Below, piece after piece: positions 20,471 through 30,794 of a stretch of 64,000 nt of DNA. Location: contig NZ_JNJA01000003.1 in assembly GCF_000702665.1 (NCBI RefSeq), forward strand, positions 1-64,000, written 5' to 3'. The notes under the pieces were generated by a model that saw only the letters and a list, made by a program, of their open reading frames with translations, ran no database searches and had not been told where the DNA came from. A program made the translations under genes and the position numbers. The stretch is from Solidesulfovibrio alcoholivorans DSM 5433. GTDB lineage: Bacteria; Desulfobacterota; Desulfovibrionia; Desulfovibrionales; Desulfovibrionaceae. The first letter of the stretch is position 1; each line of letters begins with the position of its first letter.

Positions 20471-21247
20471 ATGTATCCCGGAGCCTCGGCCGGCATCCGC
20501 ATCGCCTGCCTCAACCACAAGGGCGGCGTCGGCAAGACGACGTGCGCCGTGAACCTGGCCGCCGGACTGGCCGGGATGGGCTGGCGCGTGCTGGCGGTGG
20601 ACGCCGATCCGCAGGCGCACCTGACGGCTTCGTTCGGGCTGGCGGCGCAGGCAGGCCAGGGCCTCGCGGCCCTGTTCGGCGGCGCGGTCCCGGAACTTGC
20701 GCGCCCGGAGGGGCTCGAGGGGCTGTCCGTGCTGCCGGCGTCGGCGGAACTGGCCGCAACCGAGACGGCGCTTTCCCGGGAGGAGGCATCGGGCGACCTG
20801 CTCGCCAGGGCCCTTGACGCCTGTGGGGCGTTTGACGTGGCGCTTTTCGACTGCCCGCCGCACCTCGGGCCGCTGACGCGGCAGGCGCTTGGCGCGGCGC
20901 AGGCCGTGATCGTGCCCATGACGCCCGATTTCCTGTCCCTGCAAAGTCTGGCCTGGCTTCTGGAAACCTTGCACGAAATGGCGGGCCCCTCGGTGCTCGG
21001 CATCGTGCTCGGCCGCTTCAGCGACAGGAAACGCCTGCACCGGGAGGTGGGCGCGGCCGTGCACGAGCATTTTCCCGGCGTGCCCTTTGAGACCTGCATC
21101 CGCGAAAACGTCGCCCTGGCCGAGGCCCCGAGCCATGGCCAGGATATTTTCCGTTACGCACCGGCCAGCGCCGGCGCCAAGGATTTCGCCGCGCTGTGCC
21201 GGGAAACCGCCGATCGGCTCGGACTCGCCGGCCGGGCGCGGCGTTGA
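20471..21247 (+). CDS. ParA-family P-loop ATPase
   Basis: About 258 aa. The deviant Walker A of ParA/MinD proteins (NHKGGVGKTT) lies just after the start, followed by AVDADPQAHLT and FDCPPHLGPLT. Such ATPases pattern on the nucleoid and position plasmids, chromosome origins, chemotaxis arrays or other cargo. The ATG at 20471 is chosen since the 60 bp before it lack coding-like third positions; an ATG at 20411 is possible. The next gene starts 10 bp later and looks like its partner. No parB gene with an HTH is nearby, so this is probably not a plasmid partition system. Confidence 0.88.
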   Translation: MYPGASAGIRIACLNHKGGVGKTTCAVNLAAGLAGMGWRVLAVDADPQAHLTASFGLAAQAGQGLAALFGGAVPELARPEGLEGLSVLPASAELAATETALSREEASGDLLARALDACGAFDVALFDCPPHLGPLTRQALGAAQAVIVPMTPDFLSLQSLAWLLETLHEMAGPSVLGIVLGRFSDRKRLHREVGAAVHEHFPGVPFETCIRENVALAEAPSHGQDIFRYAPASAGAKDFAALCRETADRLGLAGRARR

Positions 21248-21257
21248 GGAGCCCACC

Positions 21258-22373
21258 ATGGCAACCCGCTCACGACTCGGCCGGGATCCCCTTACCGGCA
21301 AGACAACCGCTGCTGCCGGCGCATCCGCAAAAAAGGCGTCTCCGGCCAAGGCTACGCCCAAAACCTCGAAAGGCGCTTCCGGCAAGGCCGGCGCGAAAAC
21401 CGCTGCCGCAAATCTTGTCTCCCCGGCGGAAAACGCCTCCCTGGCGCACCAGCCGATCGAGGCGGCAGTTGCGGAACACCCCACTGCCGTCGCAGCGACG
21501 GATTTCATACCGGAACAACCGGCCGCAGCCCCCCTTCCGGTCGCGACTGCCCCTGTCTCCACGGACCCGGAGCCCGTCGGCCCCATCCCGGCAAGCGTCG
21601 CCCTGCACCCGGACGCGCCGGAGGTGACGCCCGAACCGACCGCATTCGCGCCCCTTCCCGAGGAGCCGGAGCAGATCGGCCCCCTTCCACAAAGTGCGCC
21701 GACAGAAGCGATTACGCCTGCGCCGGAGGGCCTCGCACCTGGGGAGCCGGCGCCTGCCGGAGAGATGTCCGGGAAGGAACCGGCCGCGGCATCGCCGCAG
21801 CCGCAGGACGTCGCGCCGGCTGCGCCCGCGCCCTGCCCGGCAGCCGCCGATCCCGTGCGCACGGCGGCCATTCCCCCGGCGGCCAGCGCCAATGCCCGCG
21901 CCGTGGGCGAGGCGCACAATCTCGTCGCGGCAGCGTCGCCGCCGCCGCCCGAGGGACCGCATCCCGCCGAGGTGTTCCTGCGCGGTGTGCTGGAAGGGCT
22001 CACCCCGGCCGGCAACCTGACGCTGCACGTGGAAGTCGATCCCGAGACGTATGCGCTGCCCGTGGAAAAACTTTTCTATTTCAGCCACGTGCTGCAACTC
22101 CTGGTCGCGCCGCTGGAACACCCCGGCGAGGCCTGGCGCAGGCCCGGCGACAAGCGCGGTCCGGTAGCCGGCCTGACGGTGCGGCTTGCGCGGATCGGGA
22201 ACGCACGGCACAGTTTGCGCGTTTTCGATAATGGGCTGTTTTTCCGCAGCTACCTGCCGGAACCACGGCTCGACATGGAGGCCCTGCGGCCCCTGCTGTT
22301 GTTCGTCGGCAAGCGCAGCGGCTCCATCTGCCTGAAGCAGGGGCGTTGCATCGAGTTCGAAATCATCGGCTAA
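21258..22373 (+). CDS. Putative ParA partner: basic N terminus, Pro/Ala-rich linker, C-terminal domain
   Basis: A 371-aa protein. The first 16 residues (MATRSRLGRDPLTGKT) are basic, like the ATPase-stimulating tails of ParA partners. Residues about 17-230 are a low-complexity Pro/Ala/Glu linker. The last 120 residues are a compact domain with LRVFDNGLFF and a Cys/Gly-rich end (SICLKQGRCIEFEIIG) that faintly recalls a degenerate histidine-kinase ATPase. Its start is 10 bp after the ParA stop with GAGGAG in place. I infer a ParA-driven positioning pair; the cargo is unknown. Confidence 0.8.
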   Translation: MATRSRLGRDPLTGKTTAAAGASAKKASPAKATPKTSKGASGKAGAKTAAANLVSPAENASLAHQPIEAAVAEHPTAVAATDFIPEQPAAAPLPVATAPVSTDPEPVGPIPASVALHPDAPEVTPEPTAFAPLPEEPEQIGPLPQSAPTEAITPAPEGLAPGEPAPAGEMSGKEPAAASPQPQDVAPAAPAPCPAAADPVRTAAIPPAASANARAVGEAHNLVAAASPPPPEGPHPAEVFLRGVLEGLTPAGNLTLHVEVDPETYALPVEKLFYFSHVLQLLVAPLEHPGEAWRRPGDKRGPVAGLTVRLARIGNARHSLRVFDNGLFFRSYLPEPRLDMEALRPLLLFVGKRSGSICLKQGRCIEFEIIG

Positions 22374-22381
22374 TGCCGCAT

Positions 22382-22409
22382 CTTAAGAAATACGACCGTA
22401 TTTTTTAAG
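22382..22409. promoter_or_regulatory. Palindrome upstream of the amphi-Trp gene
   Basis: Two 12-bp arms with one mismatch (CTTAAGAAATAC and GTATTTTTTAAG) around GACC. It lies 38 bp before the amphi-Trp ATG and 8 bp after the previous stop. The AAATAC-N4-GTATTT core matches the site at 15100-15125 upstream of HprK-related kinase B. No U-tract follows. Confidence 0.55.
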
Positions 22410-22446
22410 CATACACGAATCCTATCGCCAGCCAAAGGAGCGCGCC

Positions 22447-22713
22447 ATGGAAAAGGAAAAGAACAAGATCCGTATTGAAGGGGTGATGCAGCTCACCGAA
22501 GTGATCGCCAACCTGGAAAAGCTCGTGTCCGACATGAAATCCGGCGTGGTCACCCTCGCCGCCGGCGACGAAGCATTGACGCTGGCCCCTTCGGTGCTGG
22601 TCAACGTGGAGATGAAAGCCTCGCAGAAGAAGGACAAGGAAAAGTTCGCCCTGGAGATTTCCTGGAAGAAGCACAAGGAAATCGAAGGCGGTTTCGCCGA
22701 AGCGGGCGCGTAG
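22447..22713 (+). CDS. Amphi-Trp domain protein (GAK-associated)
   Basis: An 88-aa acidic and basic amphipathic protein. The pattern KIRIEGVMQLTEVIANLEKLV, then alternating hydrophobic strands, then FALEISWKK with the conserved Trp matches the 'amphi-Trp' domain that co-occurs with HprK-related kinases and the GAK set. Its function is unknown; it is a candidate substrate or binding partner of the kinase. AAAGGAG lies about 7 bp before the ATG. It has its own terminator and, probably, its own operator. Confidence 0.85.
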   Translation: MEKEKNKIRIEGVMQLTEVIANLEKLVSDMKSGVVTLAAGDEALTLAPSVLVNVEMKASQKKDKEKFALEISWKKHKEIEGGFAEAGA

Positions 22714-22741
22714 CAACGGCTTTTACCAAGTCAAGCTCATG

Positions 22742-22772
22742 GCCGGGGACCTCGTGTTCCCGGCTTTTTTTT
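22742..22772 (+). terminator. Intrinsic terminator after amphi-Trp gene
   Basis: A GCCGGG/CCCGGC stem with a loop of about 11 nt is followed by eight T residues, 29 bp past the stop. Confidence 0.88.
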
Positions 22773-22976
22773 CGCGATGCACCTGCCCCGGCGACAAATG
22801 CTCCCCGTCAGTCGAGGGTTGCCTCTTGAGGGTCGGAGTGTTAATGCGACATCCTGGAATACAGGGGAGAGTTGTTCTCGGGTGCACACAAAAAAAGCTC
22901 CTTACCACTCCATGTTCTTTTGCGCGCTTGCGACTGGTCGCAAGCGGATTATTCTTTCTTGCTTGCAGCGTGTGGC

Positions 22977-23798
22977 ATGCTCAATCTGAATCTCCAACAG
23001 ATTGCCATTGACCAGTGCCGTCACGGCATCATGACATGGCCGCGTGCAGACGATACTATTGGCAGGTCCTTGGCCCTTTACGGCGAGTTTTCCGAAGAGG
23101 AAAATTCGTTGATGCGGCGATACGTTTCGTGCGGCGACACGGTCATCGACGTGGGCGCCAATCTCGGAACGACGGTGCTGCCGCTGGCCAGGGCCGTCGG
23201 GGATCAGGGGCGCGTCATCGCTTTCGAGCCGCAGCCGCTCATGGCGCAATGCCTGCAAACAACCTTGACGCTCAACGAGCTCTTCCACGTCACCCTGCTG
23301 ACCGCGGCGGCAGGACGCCACTCCGGTTGGGGCAAAATCCCGGCGAAGCGCATCGACGACGGCGGGAATTTCGGCGGCGTCACCCTGGCGGAAACAGGGC
23401 TGCCCATCCCCGTGCTGCGCCTCGACGACCTCGCCGTGGAGGCCTGCGCACTGCTCAAGATCGATGTGGAAGGCATGGAATGGGAGGTCTTGCAAGGCGC
23501 GCGGGAAACGCTCCTGCGCCATCAGCCGGCGCTCTATCTGGAAGCGTTCCCGCGCCCGAGCACCGTCGCCTGCCTCGAATGGCTCCTTGAACACGGCTGG
23601 CATTGCTTCTGGCACTTCACGCGCTTCTATAACGAACACAATTTCCGGAACAGCGCCGACAATATCTTCGGAAACCTGGGGGACATCAACGTCCTGGCCC
23701 TGCCTGCGGCGCAGACCAGGCAGCCCGCCCTGCCGCGGCTCCAATCCCCGGCAGAGGACTGGCAGGCCGCGTACATGCGCTATTTCCACGGCGCGTAA
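22977..23798 (+). CDS. FkbM-family methyltransferase
   Basis: About 273 aa. The SAM-binding motif VIDVGANLGT and the FkbM-type motifs VIAFEPQPLM and LLKIDVEGMEWEVLQGA are clear. FkbM proteins O-methylate sugars or polyketides, often in cell-surface glycans. The ATG at 22977 is chosen because the sequence upstream to 22872 has weak coding character; no ribosome site is obvious for either. It is a single gene between the amphi-Trp and rpoD transcription units. Confidence 0.88.
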   Translation: MLNLNLQQIAIDQCRHGIMTWPRADDTIGRSLALYGEFSEEENSLMRRYVSCGDTVIDVGANLGTTVLPLARAVGDQGRVIAFEPQPLMAQCLQTTLTLNELFHVTLLTAAAGRHSGWGKIPAKRIDDGGNFGGVTLAETGLPIPVLRLDDLAVEACALLKIDVEGMEWEVLQGARETLLRHQPALYLEAFPRPSTVACLEWLLEHGWHCFWHFTRFYNEHNFRNSADNIFGNLGDINVLALPAAQTRQPALPRLQSPAEDWQAAYMRYFHGA

Positions 23799-23819
23799 GC
23801 CGCATGCGTCCCTGCCAAT

Positions 23820-23847
23820 AAAAAAGGGCGGCCCAGGGCCGCCCTTT
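23820..23847 (-). terminator. Intrinsic terminator of the rpoD operon
   Basis: A perfect 11-bp stem (AAAGGGCGGCC and its complement, loop CTG on the minus strand) followed on the minus strand by TTTTTT. It ends the rpsU-yqeY-mutS2-dnaG-rpoD transcript and can also stop the convergent FkbM gene. Confidence 0.9.
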
Positions 23848-23870
23848 GACATTACGGAATTTCCGTGCGC

Positions 23871-25629
<1,759 letters not shown>

Positions 25630-25637
<8 letters not shown>

Positions 25638-27357
25638 CTCCCCTCCCGGAAAGGGCTTGCAGTTCCCCTAGAAGCCGTAACACTTCCTCGTACGCGCCCT
25701 GCGCCTGCGCCCGACGAATGGCCTCGGTCAAGGCCCGCCGTCGGACGTCCTCCCTGGCATCGCGGAGAAAGCGGCAAATACCATCAAACACGGCGGCGGC
25801 CTGGTCGTCGTTTTCCACCGGTTCCAACAGCGCCTTGGCCCAGAAGGCCGCCTGCGCCGTATCCAATCGCGCCGCCGGATCGTCGGCGGCGTCGCCGACG
25901 AGCTTGGCGAAAAATTCCCTGGCGCCTTCGCCCGCAAGCGCCGCGGCCGCGCCGGCCTCGGCCAGGGCCGCGCGGTAGTCGGCGCGGCGGATGGCGAAGG
26001 CGAGCAGTTCGGCGTCGCGCGGCGCGATATCGAGGCTTTGCGGTCGCGGTCGCGCCGCAACAGCCGCAGGCTGCCGCCGACCCCGCTGCGCCGCCTCGCC
26101 GAGGGACTGGCGCAACTCCCGCTCGGCCAATCCCAACCCCGAGGACACCCGGGGAATGAAGACCGATTGCAGGGCCGCATCCCCGAGGCCCGTGAGAAAT
26201 TCCACGGCCCAGGCCGCGATCTCCTTGGGCGCGTAGGTCTCGCGCACCACGCGCAAGCAAAACGCCAGCCCGTCCTCGGCGCGTTCGAGGCAGGCGTCGA
26301 AGCCTTCGCGGCCGGCGGCGTGGAGCAGGCTGTCCACGTCCTCGCCGTCGGGAAGCGGCACCACCCGGCAGCCGTCGCCCAGGGACAGAAACATCTGCGC
26401 CGCGCGCAGCGCCGCCTTGCGCCCGGGCGGGTCGCCGTCGAACACCAGGTCCACGCGCGAAGCGAATCCGGACAGACGCTTGGCCTGCTCCGGGGTCAGC
26501 GCCGTGCCAAGCACGCCGCAGGCGTCGCCGTAGCCGAACTGGTGCAGCGTGATGACGTCGAGATAGCCCTCGGTCAACAGCGCCCGGCGCGACTTGGCCA
26601 TGTGCGGCCGCGCCTCGTAGAGTCCGTAGAGGTGCTGGCCCTTGGTGTAAATCGGCGTCTCGGCGCTGTTTAAATATTTCGGCTCGCCGTCGCCCATGGT
26701 GCGCCCGCCAAAGGCGATCACCCGTCCGCCGCCGTCGCGGATGGGAAACATGAGCCGGTCGCGGAAGCGGTCCCAGACACGGCCGTTTTTCCCGGCGCTC
26801 AGAAGCCCCGCCAAAACGCCCTGGTCCTCGGCGAACCCCCGCGAGCGCAGCACGTCGGCCAGCCCCTGCCAGCCGGCGGGGCTCACGCCCAGGGCGAACG
26901 CCTCGACCATCTCCGGGTTGACCTTGCGCCGACCCAGGTACTCCCGGGCGGGAGCCCCGGCGGTCGTGCCAAGCACATGCCGGAAATAACGGTCCGCCAG
27001 CTCGTGCATGGCCAGGCAGGCGTCGCGCTCCTGCCGTCTTTGGGCCGTGCGGGGGTCGCGCCGGGCCTGGCCCACGTCCACGCCCACCTCGGCGGCCAGC
27101 CGCTCGAGACCTTCCCGGAACTCCAGCCCGTTGATGCGGCAATAAAAATCAATGACGTCCCCCGAGGCCTGGCAGCCGAAGCAATGAAAAAAGCCCTTGT
27201 CGGGATGGACGTTGAACGATCCCTTGGTTTCCTGGTGGAAGGGACACGGCCCGACCAGCCTGCCGCCCACGGGCTTCAGGTCCACGTACCGGCCCACGAT
27301 CTCGGCGATGTTCGCCCTGGCCTTCACCGCCGCTACGGTCCCCGCGTCACGTTTCAT
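25630..27357 (-). CDS. dnaG: DnaG, DNA primase
   Basis: A 575-aa primase that makes RNA primers at the replication fork. An N-terminal zinc ribbon (CPFHQ and CFGCQ, about 38-62) is followed by the RNA-polymerase core with a toprim domain ([30 protein letters not shown]) and a C-terminal helicase-binding region. The start is set at the ATG at 27357, which gives [12 protein letters not shown] just before the zinc finger; no good ribosome site is present. It lies between mutS2 and rpoD. Confidence 0.97.
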
Positions 27358-27376
27358 GGGAGAAGGGAGTGAAGAT

Positions 27377-27455
27377 GCGGGGGAAACCCCTTTTTTGAGC
27401 AAAAGGGGTTTCCCCCGCGCCCCTTTCCCCGGAAAACTTTCAAAGGGGGAAAGGG
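27377..27455. repeat. Paired long palindromes upstream of dnaG
   Basis: Arms of 18 bp (27377-27394 and 27401-27418, loop of 6) form a perfect hairpin rich in G runs and A/T runs. It is followed by a second pair, CCCTTTCCCC (27421-27430) and GGGGAAAGGG (27446-27455). On the minus strand the first hairpin would end in CCCC-TTTT-type pairing rather than a free U-tract. Confidence 0.75.
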
Positions 27456-27576
27456 AATCAGGTCCATGGTGCCGCGCGCCCTTGGTTGCAGTGCCGTATT
27501 CCAATCAAGCCGCCACGTTTCCAGCCGCTCCCGAAAAAACAAGCATCCAGCTGGAGATTCTCCCCCCCATCGGGGT

Positions 27577-27622
27577 GGGTCCGGTCGGGCCCTCGGCCCT
27601 TCCCGGCCGCCGGAGGCATTCT
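27577..27622 (-). repeat. Dispersed intergenic palindromic repeat, copy 3
   Basis: Read on the minus strand it begins AGAATGCCTCCGGCGGCC and continues into an inverted repeat with two or three mismatches relative to the copies at 41-85 and 3575-3620. It starts about 20 bp after the mutS2 stop and in the same direction. Confidence 0.65.
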
Positions 27623-27640
27623 CAAAATTTCATGCACGCT

Positions 27641-29977
27641 CTACTTCAACACCACCATCGTCATGCCGTCGCCGCCGCGGTCTTCGGGGGCCAGGGAGAA
27701 GGAAGCGACTTGCGGGTGCTCCTTGAGCAACCGGTGGACTTCGCGCCGCAGCGCCCCGGTGCCCTTTCCGTGGATGATCTCCAGCTCCCCGTGTCCGCGC
27801 AAAAGCGCATTGTCGAGAAAAGAGGCCAGTTCCGCCTCGGCGGCGTCGGCGCGCATGCCGCGCAGGTCGAGGGTGAGGCCAAGGCCCGCGACCTCGCGCC
27901 TGGCCGGGGCGACCGTCACCCCGCCGCCCGGTTTCACCGGGGCATCGGCCGGAGCAATATCCGCCGCCGGCGTCCACAGGCTCACCCCGCCTATATCGAC
28001 CTTGGCCGCCTTCCGCTTGAGGTCGATTTCGCGCACGACGGCGTTTTTGCCCCAACTGACGATGCGCACGCTCGCGCCGGGCGCCAGGGCGGCAAGATCC
28101 ACCCCGCCGCCGGCAGGGACGGAATCGGTTTTCGTACCGGTTATGGCGTCGGTTTCTTCAATAAGTCTTTTTTTCGCCGCGGCAAGGGCGCGCTGGGCTT
28201 CCTTGCGTTCCAGGCGTCCGGCTTCGTGGCGGCGGACGATGTCGCGCGAGAGGTCCCGGATCTCCTCGACAAGGCTTTCCTGGGCCTTTTTGAGGTTCTC
28301 CTTGAGCTTTGCCACGCGTTTTTTCTCGTCCAGGCGTTCGGCGGCCAACTGCTCGATCTCGCGCTCACGGCGAAGCGCCAGGTCGTTCAAGCGTTCGAAC
28401 ACCTGTCCGGCGTCGCCGCCGTCGAGAAGCAGGTAGCGGCTGGCCCGCTCCAGGATGTCCTCGGGCAGGCCGTGTTCCCGGGCCACGTCCAGGGCGATGG
28501 ACGCGCCGACCTGGTCGTAGGCCAGGCGGTAGACGGGTTTTTTGGTAGCCGGGTCGAAGAGCATGCAGGCGGCGCGCACGCCGGGGCGCGACAGGCCGTA
28601 GGCCTTGAGCGCGGGAAAATGCGTGGCCGCGGCGAGATACGCGCCGCGGTCGAGCAGGCCGTCCACCACGGCCTGGGCCAGGGCCGCGCCCTGGGAGGGA
28701 TCGGTGCCCGCGCCGAATTCGTCAAGGAGCACGAGCGTGGCGGCGTCGATTTCCGGCCAGACGCGCGAGAGGTGGCGGATTTGCGCCGTGAACGTGGAAA
28801 GATGATCCTCAAGGCTCTGCTCGTCGCCGAGGAAAACGAAGGTCTTGGCGAAAAACGGCAGCCGGCTGCCCTCCCCGGCCGGCACGGGCAGGGCGGAAAG
28901 GGCCATGATCGCGAGCAGGCCCAGGGTTTTGAGGCACACGGTCTTGCCGCCGGCGTTGGCACCGGTGACGATGAGCGCGCGCTGGTCCTCGGCGAGGATC
29001 AGGTCCTGCGGCATGACGCGGGTCGCGGCGTCGTCGCCGGCGGCGAGGACGAGCAGCGGATGGCGCGCGGCGCGCAGATGCACGGCGTGCTCGGGCGCGA
29101 CCTCGGGCAGCGTGCCGCCAAGGCGCTCGGCCAGGGCGGCCTTGGCCCAGAGCACGTCGCAGGCCACGAGCAGGCGGTACGCGGCGGCAACTTCACGGCG
29201 CTCGTCGCGGGCCAGCCCGGTGAGGAAAGCCATGACGCGGGCTTCGGCCTCGCGTTCCTCGTTTTTGAGCTCCTGAAGGCGGTTGTTGACCTCGACCAGG
29301 AAAAAGGGCTCCACATAGACCGTTTCACCGGTCTGGGAGTAGTCGTGGATGATGCCGGGCAGGCGTCCCTTGAAATTGGCCCGAAGCGGCAGGACGTAGC
29401 GGTCGGACGAGATGGTGACGTAGTCGTCCTGCAGCAGCGGCCCGAGTTCCTTCTCGCCGACGTATTCCTTGACCCGCGTCATGATGGTCTGGTGGATGGT
29501 GCGGATCTCCTGGCGCACGGAAAACAGCTCGGGCGAGCTTTCGTCGCGCAGCCTGCCGTCCGGGGAAATGCAGCGGGCCAGGGCGGCCTGGGTCTTTTTG
29601 GGCCAGGGCGTGGCCGCGACCTCGTCGCGCAGAAGCGACTGCCCGGGCTCGCCCGCGCCGAGCGCCTGGCGCAGGGCGGCCACGCGGGAAAGCACATGGT
29701 CCAGGGCGACCAGGGCGTCGAGGTCGAAGGTGCGGCGCTCGCTGTCGAGGATGGGGAACAGCGGCTCGATGTCGGGAAACGGCGTAAAGGCGAACGCGGC
29801 GTCGCGGCGCAGTTCGATGGCCTCGGCCAGCTTGCGCTGTTCCCTGGCGAGCGTTGCCGGATCGCCCAGGGGCGCAAGAGCCTTGCAGGCAGCCGCCGCC
29901 GGCTCGGAAACGGCGAGCTGGGCCAGCCGTTCCAAAACCTTAGGAAACTCCAGCAACGAGAGAGTTCTGGATTCCAT
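27641..29977 (-). CDS. mutS2: MutS2, DNA/ribosome-associated MutS family ATPase with Smr domain
   Basis: A 778-aa protein lacking the mismatch-recognition domain of MutS. Core and clamp regions are followed by a Walker A loop GANAGGKT (near 337), then LVLLDEFGAGTDPSQGAAL and a coiled-coil. The C-terminal Smr domain (LDLRGMRADAAEAEL, IIHGKGTGALRREV; about 700-778) is a nicking endonuclease. MutS2 suppresses recombination or splits collided ribosomes in other bacteria. It lies 21 bp after yqeY, in the rpsU-rpoD operon. Confidence 0.96.
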   Translation of the reverse strand: MESRTLSLLEFPKVLERLAQLAVSEPAAAACKALAPLGDPATLAREQRKLAEAIELRRDAAFAFTPFPDIEPLFPILDSERRTFDLDALVALDHVLSRVAALRQALGAGEPGQSLLRDEVAATPWPKKTQAALARCISPDGRLRDESSPELFSVRQEIRTIHQTIMTRVKEYVGEKELGPLLQDDYVTISSDRYVLPLRANFKGRLPGIIHDYSQTGETVYVEPFFLVEVNNRLQELKNEEREAEARVMAFLTGLARDERREVAAAYRLLVACDVLWAKAALAERLGGTLPEVAPEHAVHLRAARHPLLVLAAGDDAATRVMPQDLILAEDQRALIVTGANAGGKTVCLKTLGLLAIMALSALPVPAGEGSRLPFFAKTFVFLGDEQSLEDHLSTFTAQIRHLSRVWPEIDAATLVLLDEFGAGTDPSQGAALAQAVVDGLLDRGAYLAAATHFPALKAYGLSRPGVRAACMLFDPATKKPVYRLAYDQVGASIALDVAREHGLPEDILERASRYLLLDGGDAGQVFERLNDLALRREREIEQLAAERLDEKKRVAKLKENLKKAQESLVEEIRDLSRDIVRRHEAGRLERKEAQRALAAAKKRLIEETDAITGTKTDSVPAGGGVDLAALAPGASVRIVSWGKNAVVREIDLKRKAAKVDIGGVSLWTPAADIAPADAPVKPGGGVTVAPARREVAGLGLTLDLRGMRADAAEAELASFLDNALLRGHGELEIIHGKGTGALRREVHRLLKEHPQVASFSLAPEDRGGDGMTMVVLK

Positions 29978-29998
29978 AAGAAAAAAGGGAAAAGGCGT

Positions 29999-30445
29999 TT
30001 AGGAGGCGAGGCGCGCCTTGACGGCGTCGCTGACCCGTTTGCCCTCGACCCGCCCCTTGTGGGCGGCCAGCACCGCCTGCACCACCCGGCCCATGTCCTT
30101 CATGCTTCGGGCATCCAGTTCGGCCACGGCCGCGTCCACGGCGGCGGCGAGTTCCGCATCGCTCAGGGGGGCGGGCATGTAGGCCAGAAGCACGGCCAGT
30201 TCCCGTTCCTCCTTGTCGACGAGATCGGTCCTGTTCGCCTTGGCGAACTGTTCGATGGACTCTTTGCGCTGCTTGGCCTGCTTGGCCAGGACATCGAAAA
30301 GCTCGTCGTCGGCGAGCGGACGCTTGAGCTCCACCTGCCGCATCTTGGCGGCGGCCTTGAGCATGCGCAGCACCCCGACGACGAGCTCATCGCGAGCCCG
30401 CATGGCGGCCAGGAAGTCGGAATCTATACGGGCTGTCAGGTTCAT
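29999..30445 (-). CDS. yqeY: GatB/YqeY domain protein
   Basis: A 148-aa helical protein with the YqeY pattern: [47 protein letters not shown] and GRVVQAVLAAHKGRVEGK. This domain is related to the tRNA-binding tail of GatB, yet in most bacteria the stand-alone form is not an amidotransferase subunit and its role is unclear. Its ATG overlaps the rpsU stop by 1 bp (TAATG). Its place next to rpsU is conserved in many bacteria. Confidence 0.94.
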   Translation of the reverse strand: MNLTARIDSDFLAAMRARDELVVGVLRMLKAAAKMRQVELKRPLADDELFDVLAKQAKQRKESIEQFAKANRTDLVDKEERELAVLLAYMPAPLSDAELAAAVDAAVAELDARSMKDMGRVVQAVLAAHKGRVEGKRVSDAVKARLAS

Positions 30446-30645
30446 TACATCATGTTGATTTTGCGCATTTTCTTGAGCAGCCGCTTGCGGGCGGCGGCCT
30501 TTTTCTTCTTGCGCATGACGCTGGGTTTCTCAAAGTGTTGGCGTTTCTTCAACTCAGAGAGAATCCCGGATTTTTCGACCTGCTTCTTGAAGCGGCGCAG
30601 GGCCACATCGAAGTTGTCGGACTCGTCAAGGAAGACTCCGGGCAT
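30445..30645 (-). CDS. rpsU: Ribosomal protein bS21
   Basis: A 66-aa small-subunit protein that aids mRNA start-codon selection. The start [16 protein letters not shown] and the very basic C-terminal half ([14 protein letters not shown]) are characteristic. A GTGAGG lies 5-6 bp upstream. It is the first gene of the macromolecular-synthesis operon and so can couple ribosome, primase and sigma factor synthesis. A promoter candidate lies 46 bp upstream. Confidence 0.95.
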   Translation of the reverse strand: MPGVFLDESDNFDVALRRFKKQVEKSGILSELKKRQHFEKPSVMRKKKKAAARKRLLKKMRKINMM

Positions 30646-30690
30646 TGACCTCACCCCCTCTTTGGGAAATTCCCTAGCGGCAAAAAAAGA

Positions 30691-30719
30691 TACTTATCCC
30701 AGCATTCCACCCGCGTCAA
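30691..30719 (-). promoter_or_regulatory. Candidate promoter of the rpsU-rpoD operon
   Basis: On the minus strand TTGACG is followed after 17 bp by TAAGTA, 46 bp upstream of the rpsU start. The -35 is near consensus; the -10 is weak. Confidence 0.45.
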
Positions 30720-30740
30720 GGGGGGCAGATGCCCGGGACG

Positions 30741-30770
30741 AAAAATCCGCCCGGCCGAAACCGGGCGGAT
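30741..30770 (-). terminator. Intrinsic terminator after the HU / small membrane protein unit
   Basis: A 10-bp stem (ATCCGCCCGG and its complement, loop of 6) is followed on the minus strand by TTTTT. It ends the transcript of the gene at 30795-30977 and isolates it from rpsU. Confidence 0.85.
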
Positions 30771-30794
30771 CAGCGAAAGCTGCGGCCTCGCGGC

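Larger units (their letters stand above)
27358..27640. other. Palindrome-rich 283-bp spacer between mutS2 and dnaG
   Basis: Within an otherwise compact operon this spacer has no gene. It contains an 18-bp perfect hairpin (27377-27418), a second nested repeat (27421-27455) and a copy of the dispersed palindromic repeat (27577-27622), all listed separately. It may attenuate or process the transcript between mutS2 and dnaG. Confidence 0.7.
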
